From NCBI GenBank assembly GCA_012514545.1, contig JAAZAC010000122.1, positions 1-20,796 on the forward strand: DNA of 20,796 nt, in the 5' to 3' direction. Below are positions 1 through 8,342 of this stretch, piece by piece. Both the position numbers and the translations under genes were made by a program. The notes under the pieces are model-generated. The model saw only the letters and a list, made by a program, of their open reading frames with translations, did not search any database and was not told the origin of the DNA. Each line of letters starts with the position of its first letter. Position 1 is the stretch's first letter. This stretch comes from Actinomycetales bacterium. GTDB taxonomy: Bacteria; Actinomycetota; Actinomycetes; Actinomycetales; Cellulomonadaceae.

Positions 1-2206
1 CCCAGCGCCCCGGCCCGAGCAGCATGACGCTCCGGCCGCGCAGCGCGGCGTTGAGCCGCCCGATGTGGCGGGCGACCTCGTACCGCTCGTGCTGGTCCAG
101 GTCCAGGTACTCCGCCGGCCGCACGAGAATGACGTGGTCGAGCGGGATCCGCACGTTGCCGCCCATGAACCGGCCGCGCGAGGCGAACAGGGCGCCCTCG
201 TCGTCGTCGGGCATGGGCACCGGCGCGCCGACGCCCCGCGTCTGCAGCGGGCGGCACTGGAGCACGTTGACCCGGAACGGGCCGTCCGGCGTGAAGTTCG
301 CGGTGAACTCGATGTCGACGGGGTGCTCGTACGCGGCGCAGAGCGTGGCGAGGATCTCCCGCATGACCGCCGGGAACTCCGTCTCGGCGAGCACCCGCCG
401 GAAGTCCAGGAGGTGCGTGCGCACGACCTCCCGCCGGCCGCGCTCCCGGGCCCGCCGGGCGGCCTCCTCGTCCGGCCGGGCGAACAGGCCCGGGTCGACC
501 TTGAGGTCGCCCGCGAGCACCTCCTCCAGCCCGCGGCTGCGCCAGGCGTTCTCCCGCAGCGACAGGACGTCGACGCCGCGCTGGGAGTACTTCTTCTCGT
601 CCCCGTAGTCCATCGGGGGCAGCCGCAGCGGGTCGTCCAGGCACACGATCCGCGCGTAGTCGCCCACCGTGCGGTCCACCGCGCGCGTGCCGAGGCCGAG
701 GACGAGCCGCAGCATCCCGGCGTCGGCGTCCATCGAGGAGTCCCACAGGTAGAGGTTCTGGCTGTTCCCGACGCCGGCGAGGTGCGGGAAGTAGTCCTCG
801 CCGTGCTGGTCCCCCGAGACGCGCTGGACGAGGATCGCCATCTGCTCGTCGAGGTCCATGAGCCCGCGCTCGGCCCGGTAGTCCAGCGCGTCGGAGCTCA
901 TCGCGCTCGCGTAGACCTGGCGGACGGCGTTCTCGAACGCCCGGTAGCGCTCCTCCGGGGTGCCCTGGTTGACGCACCAGACGCTGTCGTACTTGCCCGC
1001 GAACGCGTTGCCGAAGTCGTCCTCGAGCAGCGAGCTCGAGCGCACGATGATCGGCGACTGACCGAAGTACTCGAGCATCTGCATGAACTGCTCGCGGATG
1101 TTCTGCGGGAAGACGCCGTGCAGCAGCTTCTCGCGCAGCTCCGGGGCGTGCTCGTAGTAGCCCTCGCGGGTGCGCTGGCGGGCCCGGAGCGGCCACCAGC
1201 CGTTCTGAACGATGTACGTGTAGAAGACGTCCGAGCCGAGGTAGTACGAGTCGTGCGGCTCGAGGTGCCGCACCACCCGCTCCCCGCCGTCGCACTCGAG
1301 GATCCGGCGCGCCAGCAGCATGCCGACGCTCTTGCCGCCGATGCGGCCCGTGCCGACCTCGCGCGCGGCGATCTCGAGGAGGTCCGGCAGCGTGACGTAC
1401 CGCGCGAGGAGCTCCGCCATCCGCGGCGAGCCGCCGAGGACCATGCTGCGCAGCTGCGACGCCGCCGCCTCCTGGGCGTGGTCGGGCAGCTCGAGCGCGT
1501 CGCGCGCCCGGTCGAACGCCACCGCCCACGGGTCCAGCCGGTCGCCGGAGCGCCGCATCCGGGAGAACAGCTCCGCGGCCTCCGCGCTGGCCGTGATGCA
1601 CACGGCCTCGTCGCCGTCGATGAGGTTGGGGAAGAACATCGTCGGCGAGTACCGCTGCCAGACCTTGAGCGGGTGGACGTAGGTGCGGCCCTCGACGCGG
1701 TAGACGTCCAGGAGGAGCTGGGTGGTCTCCCGGATGTTCGCCACCGTGCCGAACGTGTGCTCCGCGCGCCGCAGGGCGAAGTACGCGACGGTGTCGAGCT
1801 CGTAGAGGAACGGGCACGCGACCTTGAAGAAGTTCGCGATCATGAGGTCGGAGTGCCAGTAGCGCAGCAGGTCCGTCAGTGCGTCGAAGACGTAGAAGAC
1901 CCCGCGCCCCTCCCCCGCGATGAGGTCGTGCACGTCCGTGGCGAAACGCTCGAAGCCGCGGGTGGGGTCGACGTCGACCCGCACGGCCCGCGGGTCGTCG
2001 ACGAGCGGCTCGTGGTCGCCGAAGCGCACGTAGACGAGGCGGCGGCCGTCGGCGAGCGTCCGGGCCACGAACGCGTCGACCATCGGCCGGTAGTCGTCGA
2101 CCTCGTCCACCTGCCACACGACGTTGTCCCCCAGCCGGAGCCCGTCGATGACGCTGTCGAGGCCGAGCAGGCCCGTGCCGATCCGGCCGGGGGCGGTCGC
2201 AGTCAT
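1..2206 (-). CDS. PEP synthase-like protein with extra N-terminal domain (C-terminus beyond window)
   Basis: An open minus-strand frame runs from ATG at 2206-2204 to the window edge, giving 735 codons without a stop. Residues about 1-190 resemble a degenerate RecA/KaiC-like fold: GLLGLDSVIDGL at the start, then strand-like VYVRFGD and VFYVFDALTDLLRYW, but no Walker A lysine is visible. Residues about 280-670 form a PEP-synthase/PPDK ATP-grasp domain, with GRIGGKSVGMLLAR (about 288-300), VRSSSLLEDDFGNAFAGKY (388-406) and the closing LQCRPLQTRG. Such domains bind ATP and pyruvate. Some 70 residues follow the LQCRPLQT motif without a phosphohistidine GGxxSH motif, so this may be a stand-alone ATP-binding protein rather than a full PEP synthase. 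Missing C-terminal sequence prevents a decision. It is divergent from the small membrane protein at 2287. The upstream ribosome site is weak. Confidence 0.85.
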   Translation of the reverse strand, partial: MTATAPGRIGTGLLGLDSVIDGLRLGDNVVWQVDEVDDYRPMVDAFVARTLADGRRLVYVRFGDHEPLVDDPRAVRVDVDPTRGFERFATDVHDLIAGEGRGVFYVFDALTDLLRYWHSDLMIANFFKVACPFLYELDTVAYFALRRAEHTFGTVANIRETTQLLLDVYRVEGRTYVHPLKVWQRYSPTMFFPNLIDGDEAVCITASAEAAELFSRMRRSGDRLDPWAVAFDRARDALELPDHAQEAAASQLRSMVLGGSPRMAELLARYVTLPDLLEIAAREVGTGRIGGKSVGMLLARRILECDGGERVVRHLEPHDSYYLGSDVFYTYIVQNGWWPLRARQRTREGYYEHAPELREKLLHGVFPQNIREQFMQMLEYFGQSPIIVRSSSLLEDDFGNAFAGKYDSVWCVNQGTPEERYRAFENAVRQVYASAMSSDALDYRAERGLMDLDEQMAILVQRVSGDQHGEDYFPHLAGVGNSQNLYLWDSSMDADAGMLRLVLGLGTRAVDRTVGDYARIVCLDDPLRLPPMDYGDEKKYSQRGVDVLSLRENAWRSRGLEEVLAGDLKVDPGLFARPDEEAARRARERGRREVVRTHLLDFRRVLAETEFPAVMREILATLCAAYEHPVDIEFTANFTPDGPFRVNVLQCRPLQTRGVGAPVPMPDDDEGALFASRGRFMGGNVRIPLDHVILVRPAEYLDLDQHERYEVARHIGRLNAALRGRSVMLLGPGRW

Positions 2207-2286
2207 GACGGCATCATGCCGCGCGCGGCCGCCCGGGCGGCGACCCGTCCGGGCCCGGGTCCGCCCGGTCGTGGCAGGCTGTGCCC

Positions 2287-2649
2287 ATGGCCGACACGCC
2301 CCGCCCCCCGCGCCGCCCCGCCGGCTCCCCCGGCCGTCCCGCCGGTGCGTCCGCGCGCCCGTCGGCACGCCGCGCCGCGCCGACGCCGGACGGCGCCGGC
2401 CCCGAGGCGCCCGCGCCGCAGACGTCGCTCACCGACCGCTGGTGGTGGAGCGGTGCTGCGCTCGCCCTCGTCGGCGTCGTCGTGGCGGCGTGGCAGTGGC
2501 GCTCGATCGCCGACGGCGAGTCCGTGTGGGCCACCTGGGTGGTGGCCGGGCTCGGCCTCGTGGCCGTCGTCGTGGGCGGCCTGTGGCTGCTGCGCGACCG
2601 CCCGCGCGGCGGGGCGCGCGGGAACGGGCCGGACGAGCCCGCGTCCTAG
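2287..2649 (+). CDS. Small two-helix membrane protein, function unknown
   Basis: The product is 120 aa. Residues 1-50 are a Pro/Ala/Arg-rich, probably disordered cytoplasmic tail. Two hydrophobic helices follow at about 52-69 (beginning WWWSGAALALVG) and 81-102 (ending VVVGGLWLL), joined by a short polar loop (RSIADGES). A basic tail (RDRPRGGARG) ends the protein. I chose ATG 2287 over GTG 2281 because GGCAGG (2273-2278) then has a workable 8-base spacing. No known family is recognised. It is divergent from the PEP-synthase-like gene and convergent with pyc, 17 bases from its stop. The hydrophobic segments and a frame without competing homologs support a real gene, but the function is open. 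Confidence 0.65.
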   Translation: MADTPRPPRRPAGSPGRPAGASARPSARRAAPTPDGAGPEAPAPQTSLTDRWWWSGAALALVGVVVAAWQWRSIADGESVWATWVVAGLGLVAVVVGGLWLLRDRPRGGARGNGPDEPAS

Positions 2650-2650
2650 G

Positions 2651-2662
2651 CGCCCCGGGGCG
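2651..2662. terminator. GC palindrome between convergent stops, possible bidirectional terminator
   Basis: The 12-base perfect palindrome CGCCCCGGGGCG fills most of the 17 bases between the TAG of the small membrane protein and the TGA of pyc on the opposite strand. Its position suits termination from both sides. However, it has no natural loop and no T-tract, so the call rests on location more than structure. Confidence 0.25.
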
Positions 2663-2666
2663 GCGC

Positions 2667-5600
2667 TCAGGCGATCACGAGCACGAGGTCGCCGCCCTCG
2701 AGCTGCTGCACGTTCGCGATGGCGACGCGCTGCACGGTGCCGGACACCGGCGTCGTGATGGCGGCCTCCATCTTCATGGCCTCGATCGTGGCGACGGTCT
2801 GGCCGGCCTTGACCTTCTGCCCCTCCTGGACCACCGGCGTCACCGCGCCCGCGAACGGGGCGGCGATCTGGCCTGGCGTGCCGGGGTCGGCCTTCTCGGC
2901 GGTGGCCTGGTCGACGTCGACGGACCGGTCGCGCACCTGGATGGGCCGCAGCTGGCCGTTGAGCGTGAACATCACGGTGCGCATGCCGCGCTCGTCGGGC
3001 TCGCCGACGGCCTCGAGGCCCACGAGGAGGTTGACGCCCCTGTCGAGCTGCACCTCGACCTCGCTCGACGGGCTCATGCCGTACAGGTAGCGCGCCGTGT
3101 CGAGCACCGAGAGGTCGCCGTACGCCGCCCGGAACTGGCGGAACTCCTTGGTGGGCCCGGGGAACAGGAGCGTGTTGAGCCGGTCGCGGCGCGTCGCCGA
3201 GTCGGCCTCGAGGTCCGCGCGGTCGGTGTCCGTGAGCGGCACCTGGGCGCGGCGCGGCGGGCGGCCCTGCAGCGCCTTGGTGCGGAACGGCTCGGGCCAG
3301 CCACCGGGCGGGTCGCCGAGCTCGCCCTCGAGGAACCCGATGACGGAGTCCGGCACGTCGTAGGTCTCCGGGTGCTCCGCGAAGTGCGCCGGGTCAGCGC
3401 CGCGGGCCACGAGGTGCAGAGCCAGGTCGCCGACGACCTTGCTCGACGGCGTGACCTTGACGAGGCGGCCCAGGATCCGGTCCGCCGCGGCGTACATGGC
3501 CTCGATCTCCTCGAACCGGTCCCCCAGCCCGAGGGCGATCGCCTGCTGGCGCAGGTTGGAGAGCTGGCCGCCGGGGATCTCGTGGTCGTACACGCGGCCG
3601 GTGGGCCCGGGCAGGCCGGACTCGAACGGCCGGTAGATGCGCCGCACGGCCTCCCAGTAGGGCTCGAGGTCGCACACGGCCCGCAGCGACAGGCCGGTGT
3701 CCCGCTCGGTGTGCGCGAGCGCCGCGACGAGCGCGGACAGCGGGGGCTGGCTGGTGGTGCCCGCCATCGAGGCGCTCGCCACGTCGACGGCGTCCACGCC
3801 CGCGTCGATGGCGGCCACGAGCGTGGCGAGCTGCCCGCCCGGCGTGTCGTGCGTGTGCAGGTGGACGGGCAGGTCGAACCGCTCGCGCAGCGCCGTGACG
3901 AGCCGGCGCGCGGCCGGCGGGCGGAGCAGCCCGGCCATGTCCTTGATCGCGAGCACGTGCGCGCCCGCGGCCACGATCTGCTCCGCGAGCTCGAGGTAGT
4001 AGTCGAGCGTGTACAGGTCCTCCGCGGGGTCGGACAGGTCGGCCGTGTAGCAGAGCGCGACCTCCGCGACGGACACCCCCGTCTCGCGGACGGCGTCGAT
4101 CGCGGGCCGCATCTGCTCGACGTCGTTGAGCGAGTCGAAGATGCGGAAGATGTCGATGCCCGTGGCGGACGCCTCGGCGACGAACGCCCGCGTCACCGCC
4201 TCCGGGTACGGCGTGTAGCCGACCGTGTTGCGGCCGCGCAGCAGCATCTGGAGGGCGACGTTCGGCAGGGCCTCCCGCACGGCCGCGAGCCGCTCCCAGG
4301 GGTCCTCGCCGAGGAAGCGCAGCGCGACGTCGTACGTCGCCCCGCCCCACGTCTCCATGCTCAGCAGGCCGGGGGTCATCCGTGCGACGTACGGGGCCAC
4401 CTTGACCAGGTCGTAGGTGCGCACGCGGGTCGCCAGGAGGGACTGGTGGGCGTCCCGGAAGGTCGTCTCCGTCACCGCGACGGCGGTCTGCTCGCGCAGC
4501 GCGCGGGCGAAGCCCTCCGGCCCGAGCTCGAGCAGCCGCTGGCGGGTCCCCGGCGGGGGCGGCGCCTGCAGGTCGATCGCGGGCAGCTTGCGCGCCGGGT
4601 CGGGCAGGTCGCCCGGGAGACCGTGCGGCCGGTTCACGGTGACGTCCGCGAGGTACGTGAGCAGGCGGGTGCCCCGGTCCGCGCTGACGCGCGCGGCGAG
4701 GAGCTGCGGCCGCTCCTCGATGAACGACGTCGACAGGTGGCCGTCGACGAACTCCGGGTCGGCCAGGACCGCCTGGAGGAACGGGATGTTCGTGCGCAGA
4801 CCGCGGATGCGGAACTCGGCGAGGGCGCGCCGGGCGCGGGCCACCGCCGTCGGGAAGTCGCGGCCCCGGCACGTGAGCTTGACGAGCATCGAGTCGAAGT
4901 GGCCCGTGACCTCGGCGCCCGCGCTGGCCGTCGCGCCGTCGAGCCGCACCCCGGCCCCGCCCGGCGAGCGGTAGGCGATGATCCGGCCGGTGTCGGGCCG
5001 GAACCCGTTCGCCGGGTCCTCCGTGGTGATGCGGCACTGCAGGGCCGCGCCGTTGACGCGCACGGACTCCTGCCGGATGCCGATGTCGGCGAGGGTCTCC
5101 CCCGCCGCGATCCGCATCTGCGCCTGCACCAGGTCGATGTCGGTGACCTCCTCCGTCACCGTGTGCTCGACCTGGATCCGCGGGTTCATCTCGATGAACA
5201 CGTGCCGGCCGGCACGCTCGCCCACGGTGTCGACGAGGAACTCCACGGTGCCCGCGTTGACGTAGCCGATGCTGCGCGCGAACGCGACCGCGTCGCGGCA
5301 CAGGGCGTCGCGCAGCGCCGGGTCGAGGTTCGGGGCGGGCGCGATCTCGACGACCTTCTGGTGCCGCCGCTGCACGGAGCAGTCGCGCTCGTACAGGTGC
5401 ACGACCTCGCCCGACGCGTCGCCGAGCACCTGCACCTCGATGTGCCGCTGCCGCAGCACCGCCCGCTCGAGGAACACCGTGGGGTCCCCGAACGCGCTGT
5501 CGGCCTCGCGCATCGCCGCGGCGAGCGCCTGCGGGAGCCGCTCGGGGTCGTCCACGCGGCGCATGCCGCGCCCTCCCCCGCCGGCGACCGCCTTGACGAA

Positions 5601-6065
5601 GAGCGGGAACCCGACGTCGGCGGCCGCGGCGACGAGCTCGGCGACGTCGGCGGACGGCTGCGACGACGGCAGCACGGGGATCCCGGCGGCGCGGGCGGCC
5701 TCGAGCGCGCGCACCTTGTTGCCGGCGAGCTCGAGGACGTCGGCGGGCGGGCCGATGAAGGCGATCCCGGCCTCCGCGCACGCGCGGGCGAGGTCGGGGT
5801 TCTCGGACAGGAACCCGTAGCCCGGGTACACGGCGTCGACCTCGGCCTCGCGCGCGACGCGCATGATCTCGCCGACGTCGAGGTAGGCGCGCACGGGGTG
5901 GCCCGGCTCGCCGATGAGGTACGCCTCGTCGGCCTTGAGGCGGTGCTCGGAGTTGCGGTCCTCGTACGGGAAGACCGCGACGGTGCGGGCCCCCAGCTCG
6001 TAGGCGGCGCGGAACCCGCGGACGGCGATCTCGGCACGGTTGGCGACGAGCACCTTCGAGAACAC
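2667..6065 (-). CDS. pyc: Pyruvate carboxylase (biotin-dependent, single chain)
   Basis: The product (1132 aa, usual family length) carboxylates pyruvate to oxaloacetate with bicarbonate and ATP, replenishing the TCA cycle in the cytoplasm. Residues 1-450 are biotin carboxylase: opening FSKVLVANRAEIAVR, ATP-grasp loop KAVAGGGGRGMRRV (158-171), HQKVVEIAPAP (235-245) and EMNPRIQVEH (292-301). Residues about 530-800 are the carboxyltransferase barrel, with TTFRDAHQSLLATRVRT (metal Asp538), the IKDMAG lysine near 708 and HLHTHD (735-740). A PYC/OADA linker region follows. The biotinyl domain ends the protein with EAMKMEA, biotin on Lys1098. GTG 6065 is chosen because GAGGTG lies 6 bases upstream and translation then begins exactly at the family N-terminus; the frame itself extends 30 codons further. 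The usual ANRGE glycine is alanine here. It lies downstream of the MerR gene in the same direction with 165 bases between, so it probably has its own promoter. Confidence 0.97.
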   Translation of the reverse strand: MFSKVLVANRAEIAVRGFRAAYELGARTVAVFPYEDRNSEHRLKADEAYLIGEPGHPVRAYLDVGEIMRVAREAEVDAVYPGYGFLSENPDLARACAEAGIAFIGPPADVLELAGNKVRALEAARAAGIPVLPSSQPSADVAELVAAAADVGFPLFVKAVAGGGGRGMRRVDDPERLPQALAAAMREADSAFGDPTVFLERAVLRQRHIEVQVLGDASGEVVHLYERDCSVQRRHQKVVEIAPAPNLDPALRDALCRDAVAFARSIGYVNAGTVEFLVDTVGERAGRHVFIEMNPRIQVEHTVTEEVTDIDLVQAQMRIAAGETLADIGIRQESVRVNGAALQCRITTEDPANGFRPDTGRIIAYRSPGGAGVRLDGATASAGAEVTGHFDSMLVKLTCRGRDFPTAVARARRALAEFRIRGLRTNIPFLQAVLADPEFVDGHLSTSFIEERPQLLAARVSADRGTRLLTYLADVTVNRPHGLPGDLPDPARKLPAIDLQAPPPPGTRQRLLELGPEGFARALREQTAVAVTETTFRDAHQSLLATRVRTYDLVKVAPYVARMTPGLLSMETWGGATYDVALRFLGEDPWERLAAVREALPNVALQMLLRGRNTVGYTPYPEAVTRAFVAEASATGIDIFRIFDSLNDVEQMRPAIDAVRETGVSVAEVALCYTADLSDPAEDLYTLDYYLELAEQIVAAGAHVLAIKDMAGLLRPPAARRLVTALRERFDLPVHLHTHDTPGGQLATLVAAIDAGVDAVDVASASMAGTTSQPPLSALVAALAHTERDTGLSLRAVCDLEPYWEAVRRIYRPFESGLPGPTGRVYDHEIPGGQLSNLRQQAIALGLGDRFEEIEAMYAAADRILGRLVKVTPSSKVVGDLALHLVARGADPAHFAEHPETYDVPDSVIGFLEGELGDPPGGWPEPFRTKALQGRPPRRAQVPLTDTDRADLEADSATRRDRLNTLLFPGPTKEFRQFRAAYGDLSVLDTARYLYGMSPSSEVEVQLDRGVNLLVGLEAVGEPDERGMRTVMFTLNGQLRPIQVRDRSVDVDQATAEKADPGTPGQIAAPFAGAVTPVVQEGQKVKAGQTVATIEAMKMEAAITTPVSGTVQRVAIANVQQLEGGDLVLVIA

Positions 6066-6132
6066 GCAGGACACCTCGTGGTCGGCGGGGTCGGGTGGCA
6101 GCACGCTAACGGTTCGGCGCGCCCGATGGTGA

Positions 6133-6164
6133 GGCGTCCATCGCGCGGACGTCAAGCGGACGCC
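6133..6164 (-). other. Inverted repeat in the region upstream of pyc
   Basis: GGCGTCC (6133-6139) and GGACGCC (6158-6164) are perfect 7-base inverted arms around an 18-base loop. An alternative shorter pairing, CGTCC with GGACG, exists inside. The repeat lies 68 bases or more before the pyc start and after the stop of the preceding MerR gene. It could be the terminator of the MerR operon, an operator, or part of a pyc leader. A TTGACG (minus strand, 6155-6150) lies within it, but I see no convincing -10 at normal spacing. Confidence 0.3.
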
Positions 6165-6230
6165 ATGACCACGCCAAGGTGCGGCAACGAACGGGCCCGA
6201 CGGGCCGGACCCTCGTGGGCGTGGAGACGC

Positions 6231-6812
<582 letters not shown>

Positions 6813-6929
6813 GCGCCGCTCCCCTCGTCCCCCCGGGACGCTCCCCGGTCCATCTGTCCACCGGTCACGCTAGGGCGGGGCCTGCCGCAAATCAACGACG
6901 CCACGCGCTCCGCCGCCCGCGTGTTGCGC

Positions 6930-6962
6930 GGTCAAAGTCTAAGTCTCAGGTTGAAGGTGACC
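6930..6962 (-). promoter_or_regulatory. Operator/promoter-like block upstream of the Rv1830-like MerR gene
   Basis: This is an unusually A/T-rich island in extremely GC-rich surroundings. GGTCA (6930-6934) and TGACC (6958-6962) are perfect inverted ends of a 33-base span. Inside, on the plus strand, AAGTCT is repeated in direct tandem (6935-6940, 6941-6946). On the minus strand TAGACT fits the actinobacterial -10 pattern TAnnnT and is preceded by CTTCAACCTGAGACT. It lies 118 bases or more before the MerR start. MerR regulators bind such spaced inverted sites within promoters. Which MerR protein (FtsR-like or Rv1830-like) binds here is inference. Confidence 0.5.
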
Positions 6963-6984
6963 TTTGGCCCGTCCGGGGCCGCGG

Positions 6985-7497
6985 TCACGGCCCCGAGCCC
7001 TGCTCGCCCTCGTCCTTGGCGACGAAGTCGTCGGCGCTCACCGTGTCGAGGAACGCCCGGAACTCCTCGACCTCCTCCTCCTCGCTCGCCGTCTCCTGGA
7101 CCTCGAGGCCCGACTCGTCGAGCACGTCCCGGTCGCAGAGCACCGGCGAGCCGGACCGCACCGCGAGCGCGATCGCGTCCGACGCGCGCGAGTCGATCCG
7201 CCGGCCGTCGCCGAGCACGAGCGCGGCGTGGAAGACGCCGTCGATCAGCGCCACGATCTCGACCCGCTCGAGGACGGCGCCGAGGGTGCGCAGCACCGTC
7301 GCGAGCAGGTCGTGCGTCATCGGTCGTGGCGGCACGACGCCCGCCTGGCCGGCCGCGATCGCCTGCCCCTCCGTGAGCCCGACGACGATCGGGAGCACGC
7401 GTCCGCCCTCGGCGTCCAGGAGCAGGACCACGACCTGGTCGAGCGGCACCTGGCGCCGAACCCCCAGCACCTGCATCTCAACGAGGTCGTCCCGCAT
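6985..7497 (-). CDS. Bifunctional nuclease (BFN/DUF151) family protein, Rv1829-like
   Basis: The product is 170 aa. The BFN domain covers about residues 5-130, with MQVLGVRR, the glycine-rich VLPIVVGLTEGQAIA (35-49), THDLLATVLRTLGA (61-74) and the hallmark DSRASDAIALAVR (about 102-114). An acidic tail (ETASEEEEVEEF) follows. Plant BFN relatives have DNase/RNase activity, but the role of the actinobacterial proteins is not settled, so the name describes the fold. The gene sits 77 bases after ftsR and before the second MerR gene, exactly the Rv1828-Rv1829-Rv1830 order. ATG 7497 begins at the family N-terminus; only a weak GGTGG ribosome site precedes it. Confidence 0.92.
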   Translation of the reverse strand: MRDDLVEMQVLGVRRQVPLDQVVVLLLDAEGGRVLPIVVGLTEGQAIAAGQAGVVPPRPMTHDLLATVLRTLGAVLERVEIVALIDGVFHAALVLGDGRRIDSRASDAIALAVRSGSPVLCDRDVLDESGLEVQETASEEEEVEEFRAFLDTVSADDFVAKDEGEQGSGP

Positions 7498-7574
7498 GCC
7501 ACCACGCTACGTCGCCGTGGCGGCGGTGGCACCCCTTTCCCGGCGATCCGCGCGGGTGATGGCGCGGGCCCCGG

Positions 7575-8342
7575 TCAGAGCCCGCGGTCGGCCACGCCGG
7601 CGCGCACGAGGACCGTGTGCAGGCGCGCGCAGAGCTCGCCGACCTCGGCCGCGACCGTGGCCGCGTGCGCCTGCGCCGCCACCGTGCGCTGGCCGCGGAG
7701 CGGGGCCACGATCTGCTCCACCATGTCCACCTGGCGGTCCGCGGCCGTCCGGAACGGCCGCAGGTGGCGCGCCTCCACGCCGTGCTCGGCGAGGGCGAGC
7801 GCCACCTCGAGCGCGTCGCGCGCCCACGCCGGCAGGTGGCCGCTCGCGTCGCGGCGGAGCACCCCGGCGTCGACGAGCTCCTGCACGACCTCGGGCGTCG
7901 TGCCGGCCGCCTCCGCCAGCGCGTCGACGGTGTACCGCGCGGGCGTGCCGGTGCGCTCGCCGTTCGACGCCGCCAGCCGCGGCCCGGGCACGTCCGTGGT
8001 GCGCCCGGCGTCGAGGTCCGCGAGCTGCTCCCGGATCACGCGCAGCGGCAGGTACTTGTCCCGCTGCTGGCGCAGCACGAACCGCAGCCGCTCGAGGTCG
8101 GCCGGGCTGTACTGGCGGTACCCCCCGGCCGTCCGCCGCGGCTCGACCAGGCCCTGCTCCTCGAGGAAGCGCAGCTTGGACGGCGTCAGCGTCGGGAAGT
8201 CGGCCCCGAGGTCGGCGAGCACGTCCGAGATGCGCATGGTCGGCTCGCGGGAGACACCCGGCGGCCAGGGCTCGACGACGCGCGGCCGCGCCTCGGCCGG
8301 TGCCGCCGGCTCACCCTCGGGGGCGGGTCGGGCCGGGCTCAC
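7575..8342 (-). CDS. ftsR: MerR-family regulator FtsR (Rv1828-like)
   Basis: The product is 255 aa from GTG 8342, which overlaps the garA stop as GTGA. Residues 1-35 are a Pro/Ala/Glu-rich extension. The MerR helix-turn-helix spans about 36-110: MRISDVLADLGADFPTL, SKLRFLEEQGLVEPRR, GYRQYSPADLERLRFVL, KYLPLRVIREQLADL. A second helical, wHTH-like region follows (YTVDALAEAAGTTPEVV, about 140-160), then helices ending near RAGVADRGL. This two-part form fits Rv1828/FtsR, which in Corynebacterium glutamicum activates ftsZ. An internal ATG at 8237 would start translation exactly at the domain and cannot be ruled out. Overlap with garA implies co-translation of a metabolic switch and a division regulator. 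Confidence 0.92.
   Translation of the reverse strand: MSPARPAPEGEPAAPAEARPRVVEPWPPGVSREPTMRISDVLADLGADFPTLTPSKLRFLEEQGLVEPRRTAGGYRQYSPADLERLRFVLRQQRDKYLPLRVIREQLADLDAGRTTDVPGPRLAASNGERTGTPARYTVDALAEAAGTTPEVVQELVDAGVLRRDASGHLPAWARDALEVALALAEHGVEARHLRPFRTAADRQVDMVEQIVAPLRGQRTVAAQAHAATVAAEVGELCARLHTVLVRAGVADRGL

Noticed and set aside
65..2758. Plus-strand open frame of almost 900 codons opposite the PEP-synthase-like gene
   Set aside because: It is the antisense shadow of a gene with clear family motifs; its composition (Arg/Val/Asp/Glu/Leu/His repeats) is typical of mirrored GC-rich codons.
6125..6155. TTGACG plus CACCAT as a pyc promoter
   Set aside because: The spacer would be 19 bases and the -10 matches poorly; I could not support it.
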